Source of the DNA: Citrobacter gillenii
GTDB taxonomy: Bacteria; Pseudomonadota; Gammaproteobacteria; Enterobacterales; Enterobacteriaceae
Direction of reading: 5' to 3'
Assembly: GCF_013337685.1 (NCBI RefSeq)
Contig: NZ_SUQN01000012.1
Coordinates: forward strand, 1 to 64,000
Length of the DNA stretch: 64,000 nucleotides
A model generated the notes under the pieces. That model was not told where the DNA came from. It was given only the letters and a program-made list of their open reading frames with translations, and ran no database searches. Of the stretch, positions 53,610 through 64,000 are shown one piece after another. Numbering within the stretch: position 1 is the first letter of the stretch; every line of letters begins with the position of its first letter. A program made the position numbers and the translations under genes.

Positions 53610-54856
53610 GCCCGCCTACGCCAGAGTAAAAATACGCCGCAACAGAGAGAAAAATAGACCACATAGGTTGCCATATATGCCTGGGCTGCTCCCAGAGCGC
53701 CATGCGCAGGGATCAGCCAGTGGGCAAATGCCGTCAATAACGTGAACTGACTAATTTCAGCCAAAATATAAAACCGTAGCGACGCTTTCGCGATCACCAA
53801 ATAGCCAAAAACGTAAGCCCCTACTTTCAGGACATCGCCCACCAGCTGCCAGGCAAACAGATCGCGCATCGCGGTAAATTTAGCCGAAAACAGCAGCCAG
53901 ATAGCAAAGTCACGCAGCAGCCAGACGGTGAAACTCGCGGCAGCAACCGCCGGTAGCACAAACTTCAGCGACTTTACGACCTCGCGCGAAATGTCATGCT
54001 TTTCAGTTAAGCGCGACAGCGTCGGCAGCAAGTAAACGCTGAATGAGGCGGTGATAAATTGCAGATACGCATCGGAAATACTGCTCACCCCCTGCCAGAT
54101 CCCCACGTCATCCCAGCTGTAATGGGCTGCCAGCAGGTTTCGCATCATTACGTACGCCACCGGCAGCGTCACGGAGGTGATCAACGCCATCAGCGTGAAC
54201 TTGCTTAACTGCCCGGCCAGACCGTTATCCCAGCAGGGTTTCAGGTAGCGCAGTGGGATAGTTCCACGCTTAATCAACATCGCAGCAGCGGGGATCACTA
54301 CCAGCGCAGGCACCAGCGCCAGCCCTAACAACGCACCTTCGTAACCCCCGAGACGATAGCAACCATAATAGGCCACCACGCCCACCAGGCTACCGACAAT
54401 CAGCGATAGCGCATTGCCGGCAGCATCGCGAAAACCTTTCATCAGCGCCAGCAGCAGATTCGCCCAGGCTATGCCCATCTGTACCAGTGCAACCAGCCGC
54501 ACTAACCCTTGATAATGCGTATGACCAAATAAACCCTGGCTGATCGGCGCTGCAGCCAGCAGAAAAAGGGCGGCCATCAGCGTGGAGAATCCCAGCACCA
54601 TCGCCGAAGAGGTACCGACCACACGGCGTAACTGCGCCGGATCGTCATGATGCTGTGCGACGTACTTCGTGACGCCGTTGAATATTCCGGCCCCCGCCAG
54701 TACACCGAGCACAGTAACCATCTGGCGGAAGTTACCCGCCTGCCCCACACCGGCCGGGCCAAATGAAACCGCCAGCAGTTTCACCACCAGAAGGCCCGCA
54801 CCAATTTTTACCAGCGTACTGGCTGCCGTCCACAGGGACGCTTTAGCAAGCGACAT
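53606..54856 (-). CDS. wzxE: WzxE, ECA lipid III flippase
   Basis: 416 aa, twelve membrane helices, polysaccharide transport/MOP superfamily. It moves the undecaprenyl-linked trisaccharide across the inner membrane. The N-terminus [20 protein letters not shown] is typical. It sits 1 bp after wecE. Confidence 0.96.
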   Translation of the reverse strand: MSLAKASLWTAASTLVKIGAGLLVVKLLAVSFGPAGVGQAGNFRQMVTVLGVLAGAGIFNGVTKYVAQHHDDPAQLRRVVGTSSAMVLGFSTLMAALFLLAAAPISQGLFGHTHYQGLVRLVALVQMGIAWANLLLALMKGFRDAAGNALSLIVGSLVGVVAYYGCYRLGGYEGALLGLALVPALVVIPAAAMLIKRGTIPLRYLKPCWDNGLAGQLSKFTLMALITSVTLPVAYVMMRNLLAAHYSWDDVGIWQGVSSISDAYLQFITASFSVYLLPTLSRLTEKHDISREVVKSLKFVLPAVAAASFTVWLLRDFAIWLLFSAKFTAMRDLFAWQLVGDVLKVGAYVFGYLVIAKASLRFYILAEISQFTLLTAFAHWLIPAHGALGAAQAYMATYVVYFSLCCGVFLLWRRRA

Positions 54857-54857
54857 A

Positions 54858-55988
54858 TCAGGCGAAGTAGTTCAGTAAGGTCGTAATCACTGTGCGCTGG
54901 TTGACCGGCGACAGATTGTAAAACAGCGGCAGGCGCAGCAGACGTTCGCTCTCCTGAGTGGTGTAACGATCAACTCCGGCAAACTCACCAAATTTATCGC
55001 CAGCCGGGCAATCGTGCAGCGGGATATAATGGAATACCGCCATGATTTCGGCTTCTTTCAGGAAGTTGATCAGCGCACTGCGATCGTCGATATCGCGCAG
55101 CTTGATATAAAACATATGGGCATTTTGCACGCAATCCTGCGGGATGGAAGGCAGTTCAATACGCCCGGCGCGTGCCAGCGGTTCCAGCGCATCATAATAA
55201 TTCTGCCACAGCGCCAGACGCTGCTGGTTGATACGATCCGCCGCTTCCAGTTGTGCCCACAGATAGGCGGCCTGCAGATCGGACATCAAATAGCTGGAAC
55301 CAATATCTCGCCAGGTGTATTTATCCACTTGGCCACGGAAAAACTGGCTACGGTTGGTCCCTTTTTCGCGGATGATCTCAGCACGTTCGATTAATTTTTT
55401 ATCATTAATCAGCGTGGCTCCACCTTCGCCACCCGCGGTGTAATTTTTGGTTTCGTGGAAGCTAAAGCAGCCAATATGACCAATCGTTCCCAGCGCGCGG
55501 CCTTTGTAGGTCGACATCACGCCCTGAGCTGCATCTTCCACCACGAACAGGTTGTACTTAGCCGCCAGTGCCATAATGGTGTCCATTTCGCAGGCAACGC
55601 CCGCGTAATGCACCGGTACGATAGCGCGGGTTTTGTCGGTGATCGCCGCTTCAATCAGCGTCTCGTCAATGTTCATGGTATCCGGGCGGATATCGACAAA
55701 GACGACTTTGGCCCCACGCAGCACGAAGGCGTTGGCGGTGGAGACAAAGGTGTAGCTCGGCATGATCACTTCATCACCAGCCTGGATATCCAGCAGCAAT
55801 GCCGCCATCTCAAGCGAGGCGGTACAGGAGGGTGTCAGCAGCACTTTCGCGCTGCCAAAATGTTGCTCCAGCCACTGCTGGCAACGACGGGTAAAGCCGC
55901 CGTCACCGCACAGTTTTCCGCTGCTCATCGCAGACTGCATGTATTCAAGCTCGGTGCCCACCACCGGCGGTGCGTTAAATGGGATCAT
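54858..55988 (-). CDS. wecE: WecE, dTDP-4-amino-4,6-dideoxygalactose transaminase
   Basis: 376 aa. DegT/DnrJ/EryC1 aminotransferase: PLP-Lys in SFHETKNYTAGGEGG, and PSYTFVSTANAFVLRGA and HYAGVACEMD in the cofactor region. It converts dTDP-4-keto-6-deoxyglucose to dTDP-Fuc4N using glutamate. It starts 4 bp after wecD. Confidence 0.97.
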   Translation of the reverse strand: MIPFNAPPVVGTELEYMQSAMSSGKLCGDGGFTRRCQQWLEQHFGSAKVLLTPSCTASLEMAALLLDIQAGDEVIMPSYTFVSTANAFVLRGAKVVFVDIRPDTMNIDETLIEAAITDKTRAIVPVHYAGVACEMDTIMALAAKYNLFVVEDAAQGVMSTYKGRALGTIGHIGCFSFHETKNYTAGGEGGATLINDKKLIERAEIIREKGTNRSQFFRGQVDKYTWRDIGSSYLMSDLQAAYLWAQLEAADRINQQRLALWQNYYDALEPLARAGRIELPSIPQDCVQNAHMFYIKLRDIDDRSALINFLKEAEIMAVFHYIPLHDCPAGDKFGEFAGVDRYTTQESERLLRLPLFYNLSPVNQRTVITTLLNYFA

Positions 55989-55992
55989 GTTG

Positions 55993-56670
55993 TCACCTGT
56001 ATAACCAGTACGCGGTGCTTTCTACATTGGCACCGCTCTGTATGTAACGTTTAAGCGCGGCGATATTGCCCATCTGGGTCGCCACGCGCAATGTTGTTTT
56101 ACCGCGAGCCTGCGCCCAGCACAGCGCAGCCTGCATCAGTTCTGCGCCCGCACTGCGACCAGCCAGTAGGCCAATACGCGCATCGGTCTCATTCAGTTCA
56201 CGCAGTGAGACATAGCCACGAATATCGCCAGCCTGTGTGCGAAAAACGAGACACTGATGGTCGAACGTGCCCAGTACGGCATTTTCAATCCACTGCGCGT
56301 AGAAACGCGCGCTGGCATCGGGCGCATACCACGGCGCACGAAAACGGCTTTGCGCGAACGCCTGCCCCGCCAGCTGACGTAACGCCGGGATATCTGCAGT
56401 TTGTGCGACCTGCGCGCTGGGATTGTCATAAACTCCCGTGACCGACAGCGCTAAATCCACTTCCCCTTCGACCAGCGAGAAACCCAGCTGCTGCAATGCA
56501 TCTAACTCCTGGGCGTTCGCCGCAGGAATTTTCGCCTGTACCCGCTCCCAGGGCTGCAACGAATCCGCAGTCAGAACCGGCGCATGCGGGTCAACACGCA
56601 CAATGGCGCTCTTCACGCCAAAGAACGTATTCTCCCAATTCAGCGGCTCAATACTGGCGCGGACGAGCAC
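55993..56670 (-). CDS. wecD: WecD, dTDP-Fuc4N acetyltransferase
   Basis: 225 aa from the GTG at 56670 (GTG CTC GTC CGC), with GGAG 7 bp upstream and homology beginning at [12 protein letters not shown] fold in the C-terminal half ([17 protein letters not shown] is the acetyl-CoA loop, and the [15 protein letters not shown] end). It acetylates dTDP-Fuc4N to dTDP-Fuc4NAc. The start overlaps the rffH 3' end by 23 bp. Confidence 0.95.
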   Translation of the reverse strand: MLVRASIEPLNWENTFFGVKSAIVRVDPHAPVLTADSLQPWERVQAKIPAANAQELDALQQLGFSLVEGEVDLALSVTGVYDNPSAQVAQTADIPALRQLAGQAFAQSRFRAPWYAPDASARFYAQWIENAVLGTFDHQCLVFRTQAGDIRGYVSLRELNETDARIGLLAGRSAGAELMQAALCWAQARGKTTLRVATQMGNIAALKRYIQSGANVESTAYWLYR

Positions 56671-57529
56671 GGAGTAGCTCCAGCAGATATTGACCATAAC
56701 CGGTTTTAGCCAGAGAACTGGCGGCACGCTTCACGCCTTCATCATCCAGCCAGCCGTTGCGCCAGGCGATTTCTTCCAGGCAGGCAATTTTAAAGCCCTG
56801 ACGTTTCTCAACCGTCTGTACGAACATACTCGCTTCAATCAGGCTGTCATGCGTACCGGTATCCAGCCAGGCAAAACCACGGCCGAGCAGTTCCACCGTC
56901 AGGTTACCCGCGTCAAGATACATCTGGTTGATGGAGGTAATCTCCAGCTCTCCACGCTCGGAAGGCTTCACGCGTTTTGCGTACTCCACCACCTTACTGT
57001 CGTAGAAATAGAGTCCCGTCACCGCCCAGTTAGATTTCGGTTCTTTCGGCTTCTCTTCCAGCGAGACGGCGCGGAAATTGTCGTCAAATTCCACCACGCC
57101 GAAACGCTCAGGATCCATAACCTGATAGCCAAATACCGTCGCCCCTTCCGTTCGGGCAGCAACGTGGCGCAGTTTTGGACTAAATCCCTGCCCAAAGAAG
57201 ATGTTGTCACCTAAAACCAGACAGGAAGGCTCACCGTTAAGGAACGTTTCGCCGATGATAAACGCCTGCGCCAGTCCGTCCGGGCTTGGCTGCTCGGCAT
57301 AGTGCAACTCAATGCCAAACTCAGAGCCATCGCCCAGCAAACGCTGGAAATAGCCTTTATCTTCCGGCGTGGTGATAATCAGGATTTCACGGATCCCCGC
57401 CAACATCAGCACCGATAGCGGGTAGTAAATCATCGGCTTGTCGTAAATCGGTAATAGCTGTTTCGATACGCCACGCGTAATGGGGTACAGGCGAGAACCC
57501 GACCCTCCCGCCAAAATGATACCTTTCAT
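56648..57529 (-). CDS. rffH: RffH, glucose-1-phosphate thymidylyltransferase
   Basis: 293 aa, full length. It makes dTDP-glucose from dTTP and glucose-1-phosphate. Nucleotidyltransferase signature [20 protein letters not shown] (about 5-24), then [11 protein letters not shown]. The first Asp/Gly loop is intact. It lies 18 bp after rffG. Confidence 0.97.
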   Translation of the reverse strand: MKGIILAGGSGSRLYPITRGVSKQLLPIYDKPMIYYPLSVLMLAGIREILIITTPEDKGYFQRLLGDGSEFGIELHYAEQPSPDGLAQAFIIGETFLNGEPSCLVLGDNIFFGQGFSPKLRHVAARTEGATVFGYQVMDPERFGVVEFDDNFRAVSLEEKPKEPKSNWAVTGLYFYDSKVVEYAKRVKPSERGELEITSINQMYLDAGNLTVELLGRGFAWLDTGTHDSLIEASMFVQTVEKRQGFKIACLEEIAWRNGWLDDEGVKRAASSLAKTGYGQYLLELLRARPRQY

Positions 57530-57547
57530 GCGTACCTCCTCCGGAAA

Positions 57548-58615
57548 TTAACCCTTCAGACCTAAACGTTCACCCTGGTAGCTGCCATCCTGCACGGGCT
57601 TCCACCACGCCTCATTCGCCAGATACCATTGCACGGTTTTGCGCATGCCGCTCTCAAACGTTTCCTGCGGCATCCAGCCAAGTTCACGTGCAATCTTCGA
57701 CGCATCAATGGCGTAACGTTGATCGTGACCAGGACGATCGTCAACAAAGGTGATCAGTGAGCGGTACTGCGCAAGGCCCTGTGGCTTGTTGGGGGCCAGT
57801 TCTTCCAGCAGACAGCAAATCGTCTCGACTACGTCCAGATTCTTACGCTCGTTGTGCCCGCCGATGTTATATGTTTCACCCACGGCCCCGGTGGTCGCTA
57901 CGCAATACAACGCGCGGGCATGATCCTCCACGTACAGCCAGTCGCGGATCTGCTGCCCGTTGCCGTATACCGGCAGCGGTTTGCCCGCCAACGCGTTAAG
58001 AATCGTCAGTGGGATCAGCTTTTCCGGGAAGTGGTACGGGCCGTAGTTGTTGGAGCAGTTGGTAATCAGCGTAGGTAAACCGTACGTACGTAGCCAGGCA
58101 CGGACCAGATGGTCGCTACTGGCTTTCGATGCGGAATAAGGGCTGCTTGGTGCATACGGCGTGGTTTCAGTGAAAAAATCATCCGTAGAATGGAGATCGC
58201 CATACACTTCATCGGTCGAAATATGATGGAAACGAAACGCCGATTTTTTCTCATCGGTTAATACGTTCCAATAAGCGCGCGCCGCTTCCAGCAGGGTGTA
58301 GGTACCCACAATATTGGTTTCGATAAACGCAGCCGGACCATCAATGGAACGATCAACGTGGCTTTCCGCCGCCAGGTGCATGACGCAGTCTGGCTGATAC
58401 TGTTGAAAGACAGCGTCAAGCGCAGCCCGATCGCAGATATCAACTTTCTCAAAGGCAAAACGGTCATTCTGTGCGACCGGCGTTAGCGACATCAGGTTGC
58501 CGGCATAGGTCAGTTTATCGACCACCACCACAGCATCCTGCGTCTCGTTAATGATATGCCGTACAACCGCGGAGCCGATAAATCCGGCGCCACCGGTGAC
58601 CAGAATTCGTTTCAT
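57548..58615 (-). CDS. rffG: RffG, dTDP-glucose 4,6-dehydratase
   Basis: 355 aa. Extended SDR: NAD loop [15 protein letters not shown] (about 6-20) and active YxxxK (YSASKASS) with STDEVYG and the catalytic Asp-Glu pair. It forms dTDP-4-keto-6-deoxyglucose. Its start overlaps the wecC stop by one base (TAATG). Confidence 0.97.
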   Translation of the reverse strand: MKRILVTGGAGFIGSAVVRHIINETQDAVVVVDKLTYAGNLMSLTPVAQNDRFAFEKVDICDRAALDAVFQQYQPDCVMHLAAESHVDRSIDGPAAFIETNIVGTYTLLEAARAYWNVLTDEKKSAFRFHHISTDEVYGDLHSTDDFFTETTPYAPSSPYSASKASSDHLVRAWLRTYGLPTLITNCSNNYGPYHFPEKLIPLTILNALAGKPLPVYGNGQQIRDWLYVEDHARALYCVATTGAVGETYNIGGHNERKNLDVVETICCLLEELAPNKPQGLAQYRSLITFVDDRPGHDQRYAIDASKIARELGWMPQETFESGMRKTVQWYLANEAWWKPVQDGSYQGERLGLKG

Positions 58616-59877
58616 TATCGCCAGACTCCTTTGGTATCAACCACGTACTGCTGGTGTACCGCATCGCCTTTAATCGCTTTAAATTCATTATGGTCGACCA
58701 GCATCACCAGCACATCAGCGCTTGCCAGTGCGTCGTCCAGTTTCGCCAACATACACAGGCCATCCAGTTTTTTTGGCAGTTGATGAACATTCGGTTCCAC
58801 CACCAGCGTTTCACCGCCGTGCCACTGGGCGATACTCAGCGCGATACCCATCGCCGGGCTTTCACGTAAATCGTCAATATTCGGTTTAAATGCCAGGCCA
58901 AAACAGGCAATTTTTACCTCGCTGGCGCGTTTGTTTGTCTTCGCCAGACAATCCGCTACGGCGGCTTTTACCCGATCAACAACCCAGTGAGGTTTGCCAT
59001 CATTGACTTCACGGGCGGTGCGGATCAATTTCGCCTGCTGCGGGTTCTGCGCCACAATAAACCATGGATCGACTGCAATACAGTGACCGCCAACGCCGGG
59101 GCCAGGTTGCAGGATATTGACGCGCGGGTGTCGGTTCGCCAGGCGAATCAGTTCCCAGACGTTAATCTCCTGTTCGGCGCAAATCAGCGACAGTTCATTG
59201 GCAAAGGCGATATTCACGTCGCGGAAGCTATTTTCAGTAAGTTTACACATTTCCGCCGTGCGGGCGTTAGTCACCACACATTCACCTTCAAGGAAGATGT
59301 TGTACAGCTCGCTGGCGCGCGCGGAACAGACGGGGGTCATCCCGCCAATCACGCGATCGTTTTTAATCAGCTCGACCATCACCTGGCCCGGCAGCACGCG
59401 CTCTGGACAATAGGCAATATTGACGTCTGCCTGTTCCCCAGCCTGTTGCGGGAACGTCAGATCAGGCCGAATTTCGGCAAGCCATGCGGCCATCTGCTCG
59501 GTCGCCCCGACGGGTGACGTTGACTCGAGGATCACCAGCGCGCCTTTTTTAAGCACCGGTGCCACTGACTTCGCCGCCGCTTCGACGTACACCATATCGG
59601 GTTCATGCTCCCCTTTGAACGGGGTAGGCACAGCGATTAAATACGCATCCGCTTCCGTGGGTTTGGTGGTCGCCCGAAGATACCCCTCTTCTACAGCTGT
59701 TTTCACCACCGCACCGAGGTCGGGTTCAACGATATGGATCTCACCACGGTTAATGGTGTCCACCGCATGCTGATTAACATCTACGCCAATCACGTGTTTT
59801 TGACGGGAAGCAAAAGCAGCTGCGGTTGGCAGCCCGATATAACCCAGCCCAATGACAGAAATGGTCGTAAAACTCAT
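58615..59877 (-). CDS. wecC: WecC, UDP-N-acetyl-D-mannosamine dehydrogenase
   Basis: 420 aa from the ATG at 59877 ([18 protein letters not shown]). Three UDP-sugar dehydrogenase domains: NAD loop GLGYIGLP, central catalytic Cys in [15 protein letters not shown] and C-terminal UDP domain. It oxidises UDP-ManNAc to UDP-ManNAcA with two NAD. It overlaps wecB by 4 bp. Confidence 0.97.
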   Translation of the reverse strand: MSFTTISVIGLGYIGLPTAAAFASRQKHVIGVDVNQHAVDTINRGEIHIVEPDLGAVVKTAVEEGYLRATTKPTEADAYLIAVPTPFKGEHEPDMVYVEAAAKSVAPVLKKGALVILESTSPVGATEQMAAWLAEIRPDLTFPQQAGEQADVNIAYCPERVLPGQVMVELIKNDRVIGGMTPVCSARASELYNIFLEGECVVTNARTAEMCKLTENSFRDVNIAFANELSLICAEQEINVWELIRLANRHPRVNILQPGPGVGGHCIAVDPWFIVAQNPQQAKLIRTAREVNDGKPHWVVDRVKAAVADCLAKTNKRASEVKIACFGLAFKPNIDDLRESPAMGIALSIAQWHGGETLVVEPNVHQLPKKLDGLCMLAKLDDALASADVLVMLVDHNEFKAIKGDAVHQQYVVDTKGVWR

Positions 59878-61004
59878 AGCGATATCCGATTGTTTTTTAA
59901 CGCGTCTAAAATGCGACCACACGCTTGCCCATCGCCATACGGATTATGGGCTCGGCTCATGGCCTGATATTCATCTTCGTCATGCAGCAAGCGCGTGACT
60001 TCTTCCACAATACGCTGCGGATCGGTCCCCACCAGCCGCACCGTGCCTGCAGTAATGGCCTCCGGGCGCTCCGTCGTTTCGCGCATCACCAGCACTGGCT
60101 TGCCCAGAGATGGGGCTTCTTCCTGGATACCGCCAGAATCGGTCAGGATCAGCCAGGCGTGGTTCATCAGCCAGACAAACGGCAGGTACTCCTGCGGCTC
60201 GATCAAAATCACATTGTCAACGTGACCCAGGATGCGATTAACCGGTTCGCTGACGTTAGGGTTCAGGTGCACCGGGTAGACAATCTGCACATCCTGATTC
60301 GCCGCTGCAATTTCTGCCAGCGCATGGCAGATTTGCTCAAAACCGCGACCAAAGCTTTCCCGACGATGACCGGTCACCAGGATCATCTTTTTATCCGCGC
60401 TCAGGAAAGGATAATGCTCAGCCAGTTCGGCCCGCAGTTCATCCCTCGCCAGTACGCGATCGCGAACCCATATCAACGCATCAATCACCGTATTGCCGGT
60501 GACAAAAATGCGGTTATCGGCAATGTTTTCGCGTAACAGGTTCTGCCGCGAGTTTTCAGTAGGTGCAAAATGATACATCGCCAGACGCCCAGTCAGCGTG
60601 CGGTTTGCCTCTTCCGGCCAGGGAGAATAGAGATCGCCGGTTCGCAACCCAGCCTCAACATGTCCGACAGGAATACGCTGATAAAACGCGGCCAGACTGG
60701 TGGCAATGGTCGTCGTCGTATCACCATGTACCAGTACGACATCCGGTTTAAACTCAGCCAGAATCGGCTTTAACCCTTCAAGGATTCGGCAGGTAATTTC
60801 GGTGAGTCCCTGACCGGGCTGCATAATATTGAGATCGTAGTCAGGCACAATGGAAAAGAGGTTCAACACCTGATCAAGCATCTCCCGATGCTGCGCGGTG
60901 ACGCAAACTTTCGCCTCAAAATCAGGATCTTTTGCCAGCGCATGAACCAGAGGTGCCATCTTGATGGCCTCCGGTCGCGTGCCAAATACAGTCAGTACTT
61001 TCAC
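59874..61004 (-). CDS. wecB: WecB, UDP-N-acetylglucosamine 2-epimerase
   Basis: 376 aa from the GTG at 61004 (GTG AAA GTA CTG), which matches the E. coli N-terminus. GT-B-like epimerase fold: [53 protein letters not shown]. It makes UDP-ManNAc. It lies 55 bp after wzzE, the only sizeable gap in the operon. Confidence 0.97.
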   Translation of the reverse strand: MKVLTVFGTRPEAIKMAPLVHALAKDPDFEAKVCVTAQHREMLDQVLNLFSIVPDYDLNIMQPGQGLTEITCRILEGLKPILAEFKPDVVLVHGDTTTTIATSLAAFYQRIPVGHVEAGLRTGDLYSPWPEEANRTLTGRLAMYHFAPTENSRQNLLRENIADNRIFVTGNTVIDALIWVRDRVLARDELRAELAEHYPFLSADKKMILVTGHRRESFGRGFEQICHALAEIAAANQDVQIVYPVHLNPNVSEPVNRILGHVDNVILIEPQEYLPFVWLMNHAWLILTDSGGIQEEAPSLGKPVLVMRETTERPEAITAGTVRLVGTDPQRIVEEVTRLLHDEDEYQAMSRAHNPYGDGQACGRILDALKNNRISL

Positions 61005-61059
61005 ATCGATTCTCTTCGGATTGGCAGCGAGGGCCCAGCCCCTCACTGCAACGGTATTG

Positions 61060-62106
61060 CTAAATCGGGCGGCGACGGGTTAACGCGACACCGGCACCGA
61101 TCAAGGCCCCAACAATGCCCCACATAATCATCAGGAAGGCACGGCGCGGGCTATCACGTTTTACCGGTTCTTCCGGCGTCCGCAAATAACGATAGGTCTG
61201 AAAACGTGGGTCCAGAGTAGGACCGACGTTCAGCGTATTGAGCATGGCTCTGTTTTGGAAATAATCCAGATCGAACTCTGGACCAACGGCCTGCAAGTTT
61301 TCGAGTCGCGCCTGCAGCATAGGACGTCCGAGCAAAAACAGCTCAGAGTCCGGTAATTCTTCCGCAGGTACATCGGTTGAAGTGCGAGAAATATTATGTT
61401 GCTCGGCTATTTTGAGCGCCTGTTCAATGTTGTGAGCCCGACGAGAAAAGAGTGATTTCGCCACCTCTTCCTGGCGTTTAACCTGCGCTTTCATCTGTAC
61501 CGTGCGCGCAGCCCACGCGCCTTTTAACTCATCGTTCAGATGGCGTGCTGCACGCTGGCTGGCAAATGCCACATACTGGCGCAGCAGGTTGTTAGCATCT
61601 GGCGCCGTTTCCGCAATCAGCTTCACACTGTCATTGGTGTTGCGCTGTGCATCACCAGGCATAAACTGAATGTTATTAATCAACTCATCCAACAATGCCG
61701 CATCGGCTTTACTGTTGCCGACCATCCGTTGCTTAAAGTAATCGGTCTGCTGCCAAAACTCACGGCGCGTATCCCACGAGGCAACCTGCATGACAAATTC
61801 TTTATACGCTTCGTCCATCACCGACGGTTGATCCGCGGGAGCCAGGCTAGCCTTAATATCCAGGTTACGTAAAAACTGCTGCTGAGAGTAATAACCCCCC
61901 AACATATTCACCGTAGGCCGGTCAGAAATGGCGGTCGCACTCCACTCCTGCCGCGCAAAAAACGTATAAGCGAGAGCAACAAGCGCAAAGACGAGGGCCA
62001 TACCGACAATCCATGCCTTCCCTGCCCACAAGGTCCGAAACAACCCACGGATGTCCAGTTCATTTTCTGTGTTCACGGCACGCTCTCCCGGTAATGGCTG
62101 TGTCAT
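61060..62106 (-). CDS. wzzE: WzzE, ECA chain length regulator
   Basis: 348 aa. Polysaccharide co-polymerase family: a membrane helix near residues 30-52, a large periplasmic helical domain and a C-terminal membrane helix ending in the short VALTRRRPI tail. The Pro-rich segment ([11 protein letters not shown]) lies before the second helix. It sets modal length of linear and cyclic ECA. Confidence 0.96.
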   Translation of the reverse strand: MTQPLPGERAVNTENELDIRGLFRTLWAGKAWIVGMALVFALVALAYTFFARQEWSATAISDRPTVNMLGGYYSQQQFLRNLDIKASLAPADQPSVMDEAYKEFVMQVASWDTRREFWQQTDYFKQRMVGNSKADAALLDELINNIQFMPGDAQRNTNDSVKLIAETAPDANNLLRQYVAFASQRAARHLNDELKGAWAARTVQMKAQVKRQEEVAKSLFSRRAHNIEQALKIAEQHNISRTSTDVPAEELPDSELFLLGRPMLQARLENLQAVGPEFDLDYFQNRAMLNTLNVGPTLDPRFQTYRYLRTPEEPVKRDSPRRAFLMIMWGIVGALIGAGVALTRRRPI

Positions 62107-62117
62107 CGCATCCTCAT

Positions 62118-63221
62118 TTACTTGGTTAAGTTTGGTTTGTTTTCGCGGTTTCTTCGCAGTCTACGCTTAACTCGCTTAATAAATCTTGCCACCTTCCATG
62201 CTCGCTTAATGCAGTAACCATAAAGCCCAAACGCCAGTAAAAATAATAACAGCATGGCCCATTCTGGGACTAAACGAAAATACTCTGTCAGTACGCCAAT
62301 AGCGGCCAGAATAGCCGCTGCTAATGTAATCAGAACAAATGCCTGCCGGGAAGTAAACCCGGCACGCATCACCAAATGATGAATATGCTGGCGATCGGCG
62401 GAGAAAGGACTCATACCTTTACGCAAACGGCGGTACATGATGGCCACCATGTCCATCAAGGGAATGGCGATAATCCACAGCGCAGTGACTGGGCTAATAG
62501 GATGGGTTTTACCCTGTGTAGTTTCCAGCAAAATCCAGATAACGGTAAAACCAATCAGCGTACTACCCGCATCGCCCATAAACACTTTGTAGCGACGACC
62601 TAACACGCCGAGGTTGAGCAGAATATACGGCAGAATGGCGGCAATCATCGCAAAGCACCAGATTGCCAGGCTAGTTTGTCCATCAAACCACAGGATGAAT
62701 CCCATCGCTGCAAAGGACACACTGGACAGTCCACCTAACAAGCCATCAATACCATCAACCATATTGAAAGCGTTAATCGCAGCCCAGACTGCGAAAAGAG
62801 TCAGGAAATAACCAAAAGGACCAAGTAGCAACTCCCAGGGGCCAAAGATAAATCCCAGACTACTCAGATACAGATTGCCTTTTATCATCATCACAATAGC
62901 AATCGCAGCTTGAACAACAGCGCGTATTTTTACGCTTATGTCAAAACGATCATCCAGTGCACCAACGAATACCAGCACACCAGCACAAAAGAGGTATAAC
63001 GAGGCATGTGGAATGTAATAGTCCGAAAGACCAAACATAAAATTGATTCCTGCGAACACAGAAATCCCGCCCACTAAAGGAATGATGCCTTGGTGCCGTT
63101 TACGGAAATTTGGCTTATCCACCAACCCTATTTTTATGGCTACTTTTCGCGCAAAAAAAATAAAAATTGTGGTGAATAAAAAGATACTGATTAACTCAGA
63201 AAAAGCAGCGAGTAAATTCAC
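62118..63221 (-). CDS. wecA: WecA, undecaprenyl-phosphate GlcNAc-1-phosphate transferase
   Basis: 367 aa from the GTG at 63221 (GTG AAT TTA CTC), aligned with the E. coli start. A second in-frame ATG at 63248 would add 9 residues, but its ribosome site is too close. Eleven membrane helices; GALDDRFD (about 90-97) has the paired Asp, NMVDGIDGL and MGDAGS are metal/nucleotide sites and HIHH the histidine cluster. First step of ECA and many O-antigens. First gene of the operon. Confidence 0.96.
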   Translation of the reverse strand: MNLLAAFSELISIFLFTTIFIFFARKVAIKIGLVDKPNFRKRHQGIIPLVGGISVFAGINFMFGLSDYYIPHASLYLFCAGVLVFVGALDDRFDISVKIRAVVQAAIAIVMMIKGNLYLSSLGFIFGPWELLLGPFGYFLTLFAVWAAINAFNMVDGIDGLLGGLSSVSFAAMGFILWFDGQTSLAIWCFAMIAAILPYILLNLGVLGRRYKVFMGDAGSTLIGFTVIWILLETTQGKTHPISPVTALWIIAIPLMDMVAIMYRRLRKGMSPFSADRQHIHHLVMRAGFTSRQAFVLITLAAAILAAIGVLTEYFRLVPEWAMLLLFLLAFGLYGYCIKRAWKVARFIKRVKRRLRRNRENKPNLTK

Positions 63222-63241
63222 AGCGCATGTGCTCTCAGCAT
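63218..63241 (-). CDS. Candidate 7-residue leader peptide before wecA
   Basis: ATG CTG AGA GCA CAT GCG CTG TGA (MLRAHAL), with AAGGA 8 bp upstream. Its TGA overlaps the GTG of wecA as GTGA, so ribosomes that end here could restart on wecA. The stated wecA start has no good ribosome site of its own. Confidence 0.45.
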   Translation of the reverse strand: MLRAHAL

Positions 63242-63397
63242 ATATCATTTCCTTAAAGTATAATGCGTTACGACGATCCCTTGAAGAGACCATTTAAAAC
63301 ATTACACTACTGACCCACTTGTTGTTCATGTTGCTCATTGTGAGCGCCATATCATGACAAGTTTATCTGGCCAGGCATTAGGATGAATCGTAAAAGC

Positions 63398-63424
63398 AAA
63401 ACGCCACGTAAAACGTGGCGTTTT
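63398..63424 (-). terminator. Terminator of rho
   Basis: AAAACGCCACGT/ACGTGGCGTTTT, a 12-bp stem with a 3-nt loop, then TTTTGCTTTT on the minus strand, 15 bp after the rho stop. Confidence 0.88.
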
Positions 63425-63439
63425 CAGAGGATGCCCGAC

Positions 63440-64000
63440 TTAAGAGCGCTTCATCATATCGAAGAAGTCGTCGTTGGTCTTGGTCATTGCCAGCTTGTTA
63501 ATGAGGAATTCCATCGCGTCGATTTCACCCATCGGATGAATGATTTTGCGCAGGATCCACATTTTCTGCAGCTCTTCCTGAGTGGTGAGCAGCTCTTCTT
63601 TACGGGTACCGGAACGGTTGTAGTCGATAGCCGGGAAGACGCGTTTTTCAGCAATCTTACGCGAGAGGTGCAGTTCCATGTTGCCGGTACCTTTAAACTC
63701 TTCATAGATAACTTCATCCATTTTAGAGCCGGTATCGACCAGCGCAGTCGCGATGATGGTCAGGCTGCCGCCCTCTTCCACGTTACGTGCCGCACCGAAG
63801 AAACGCTTCGGACGGTGCAGGGCGTTGGCATCAACACCACCAGTCAACACTTTACCGGAAGCCGGTACCACAGTGTTGTAGGCACGCGCCAGACGGGTGA
63901 TGGAATCAAGCAGGATGATAACGTCTTTCTTGTGCTCAACCAGACGTTTCGCTTTCTCGATAACCATTTCCGCAACCTGAACGTGGCGAGATGCGGGTTC
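63440..64000 (-). CDS. rho: Rho, transcription termination factor (partial, 3' part)
   Basis: The last 186 residues; the frame continues off the right edge, where the N-terminal RNA-binding domain and most of the ATPase core lie. Visible are Walker B and adjacent residues ([17 protein letters not shown]), the Q loop ([12 protein letters not shown]) and R loop ([17 protein letters not shown]), ending [10 protein letters not shown]. Divergent regulation cannot be seen here. Confidence 0.97.
   Translation of the reverse strand, partial: EPASRHVQVAEMVIEKAKRLVEHKKDVIILLDSITRLARAYNTVVPASGKVLTGGVDANALHRPKRFFGAARNVEEGGSLTIIATALVDTGSKMDEVIYEEFKGTGNMELHLSRKIAEKRVFPAIDYNRSGTRKEELLTTQEELQKMWILRKIIHPMGEIDAMEFLINKLAMTKTNDDFFDMMKRS

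Noticed and set aside
63257-63285. TTCAAG-N17-TATACT as the wec operon promoter
   Set aside because: Its start would fall at about 63250, on top of the ribosome site at 63250-63254, so it cannot serve the predicted start; the real promoter is probably further upstream.

Overview
The window is chromosomal DNA of an enterobacterium close to Escherichia, Salmonella and Citrobacter. Nearly every protein is close to full-length identical in layout to its E. coli K-12 counterpart. Gene order follows the E. coli rho-to-hemG segment, here in inverted orientation. REP/BIME and ERIC repeats, a GcvB-type target, a FadR operator and an SOS box all fit that group. I favour a Citrobacter-like species, but this is inference from divergence level and gene content only.

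Layout. (1) 1-10 kb: hemG-trkH-yigZ-pepQ (minus), the fatty-acid oxidation operon fadBA (plus) under a FadR operator, then fre and ubiD (minus). (2) 10-19 kb: rfaH (plus), then a long minus-strand block rmuC-ubiE-ubiJ-ubiB-tatABC-tatD (ubiquinone synthesis and Tat secretion), with udp upstream under paired CRP sites and dlhH divergent. (3) 19-30 kb: metE/metR divergent pair with an ERIC element in the metE leader, yigM, yigL-pldB, and the convergent exporters rhtB and rhtC, between which an Rpn-family nuclease gene has been inserted. (4) 28-43 kb: recQ, pldA, yigI, rarD, corA with a regulatory leader, uvrD (SOS box), yigB-xerC-yigA-dapF-lptM, cyaY, and cyaA with a TTG start and a CRP site over its promoter. 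(5) 43-48 kb: hemCDXY (haem synthesis), an interrupted ERIC, the sRNA gene glmZ, and a four-tRNA operon (argX-hisR-leuT-proM). (6) 48-64 kb: yifK with a CA-rich GcvB-type target, then the complete 12-gene enterobacterial common antigen operon from wecG back to wecA, and the 3' part of rho, which runs off the right edge.

The genes are mainly housekeeping. The clearest accessory insertion is the Rpn gene at 26875-27759, a PD-(D/E)XK family with published links to recombination and anti-phage toxicity. It carries candidate internal starts for a C-terminal short product. Other points of interest are the short leader reading frames before corA and wecA, the ERIC that must be transcribed as part of the metE leader, the absence of aslA/aslB beside glmZ, and a likely slippage-prone hexamer tract in hemX. 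No CRISPR array, prophage or insertion sequence was seen. Comparisons with E. coli are from memory, without alignment tools.
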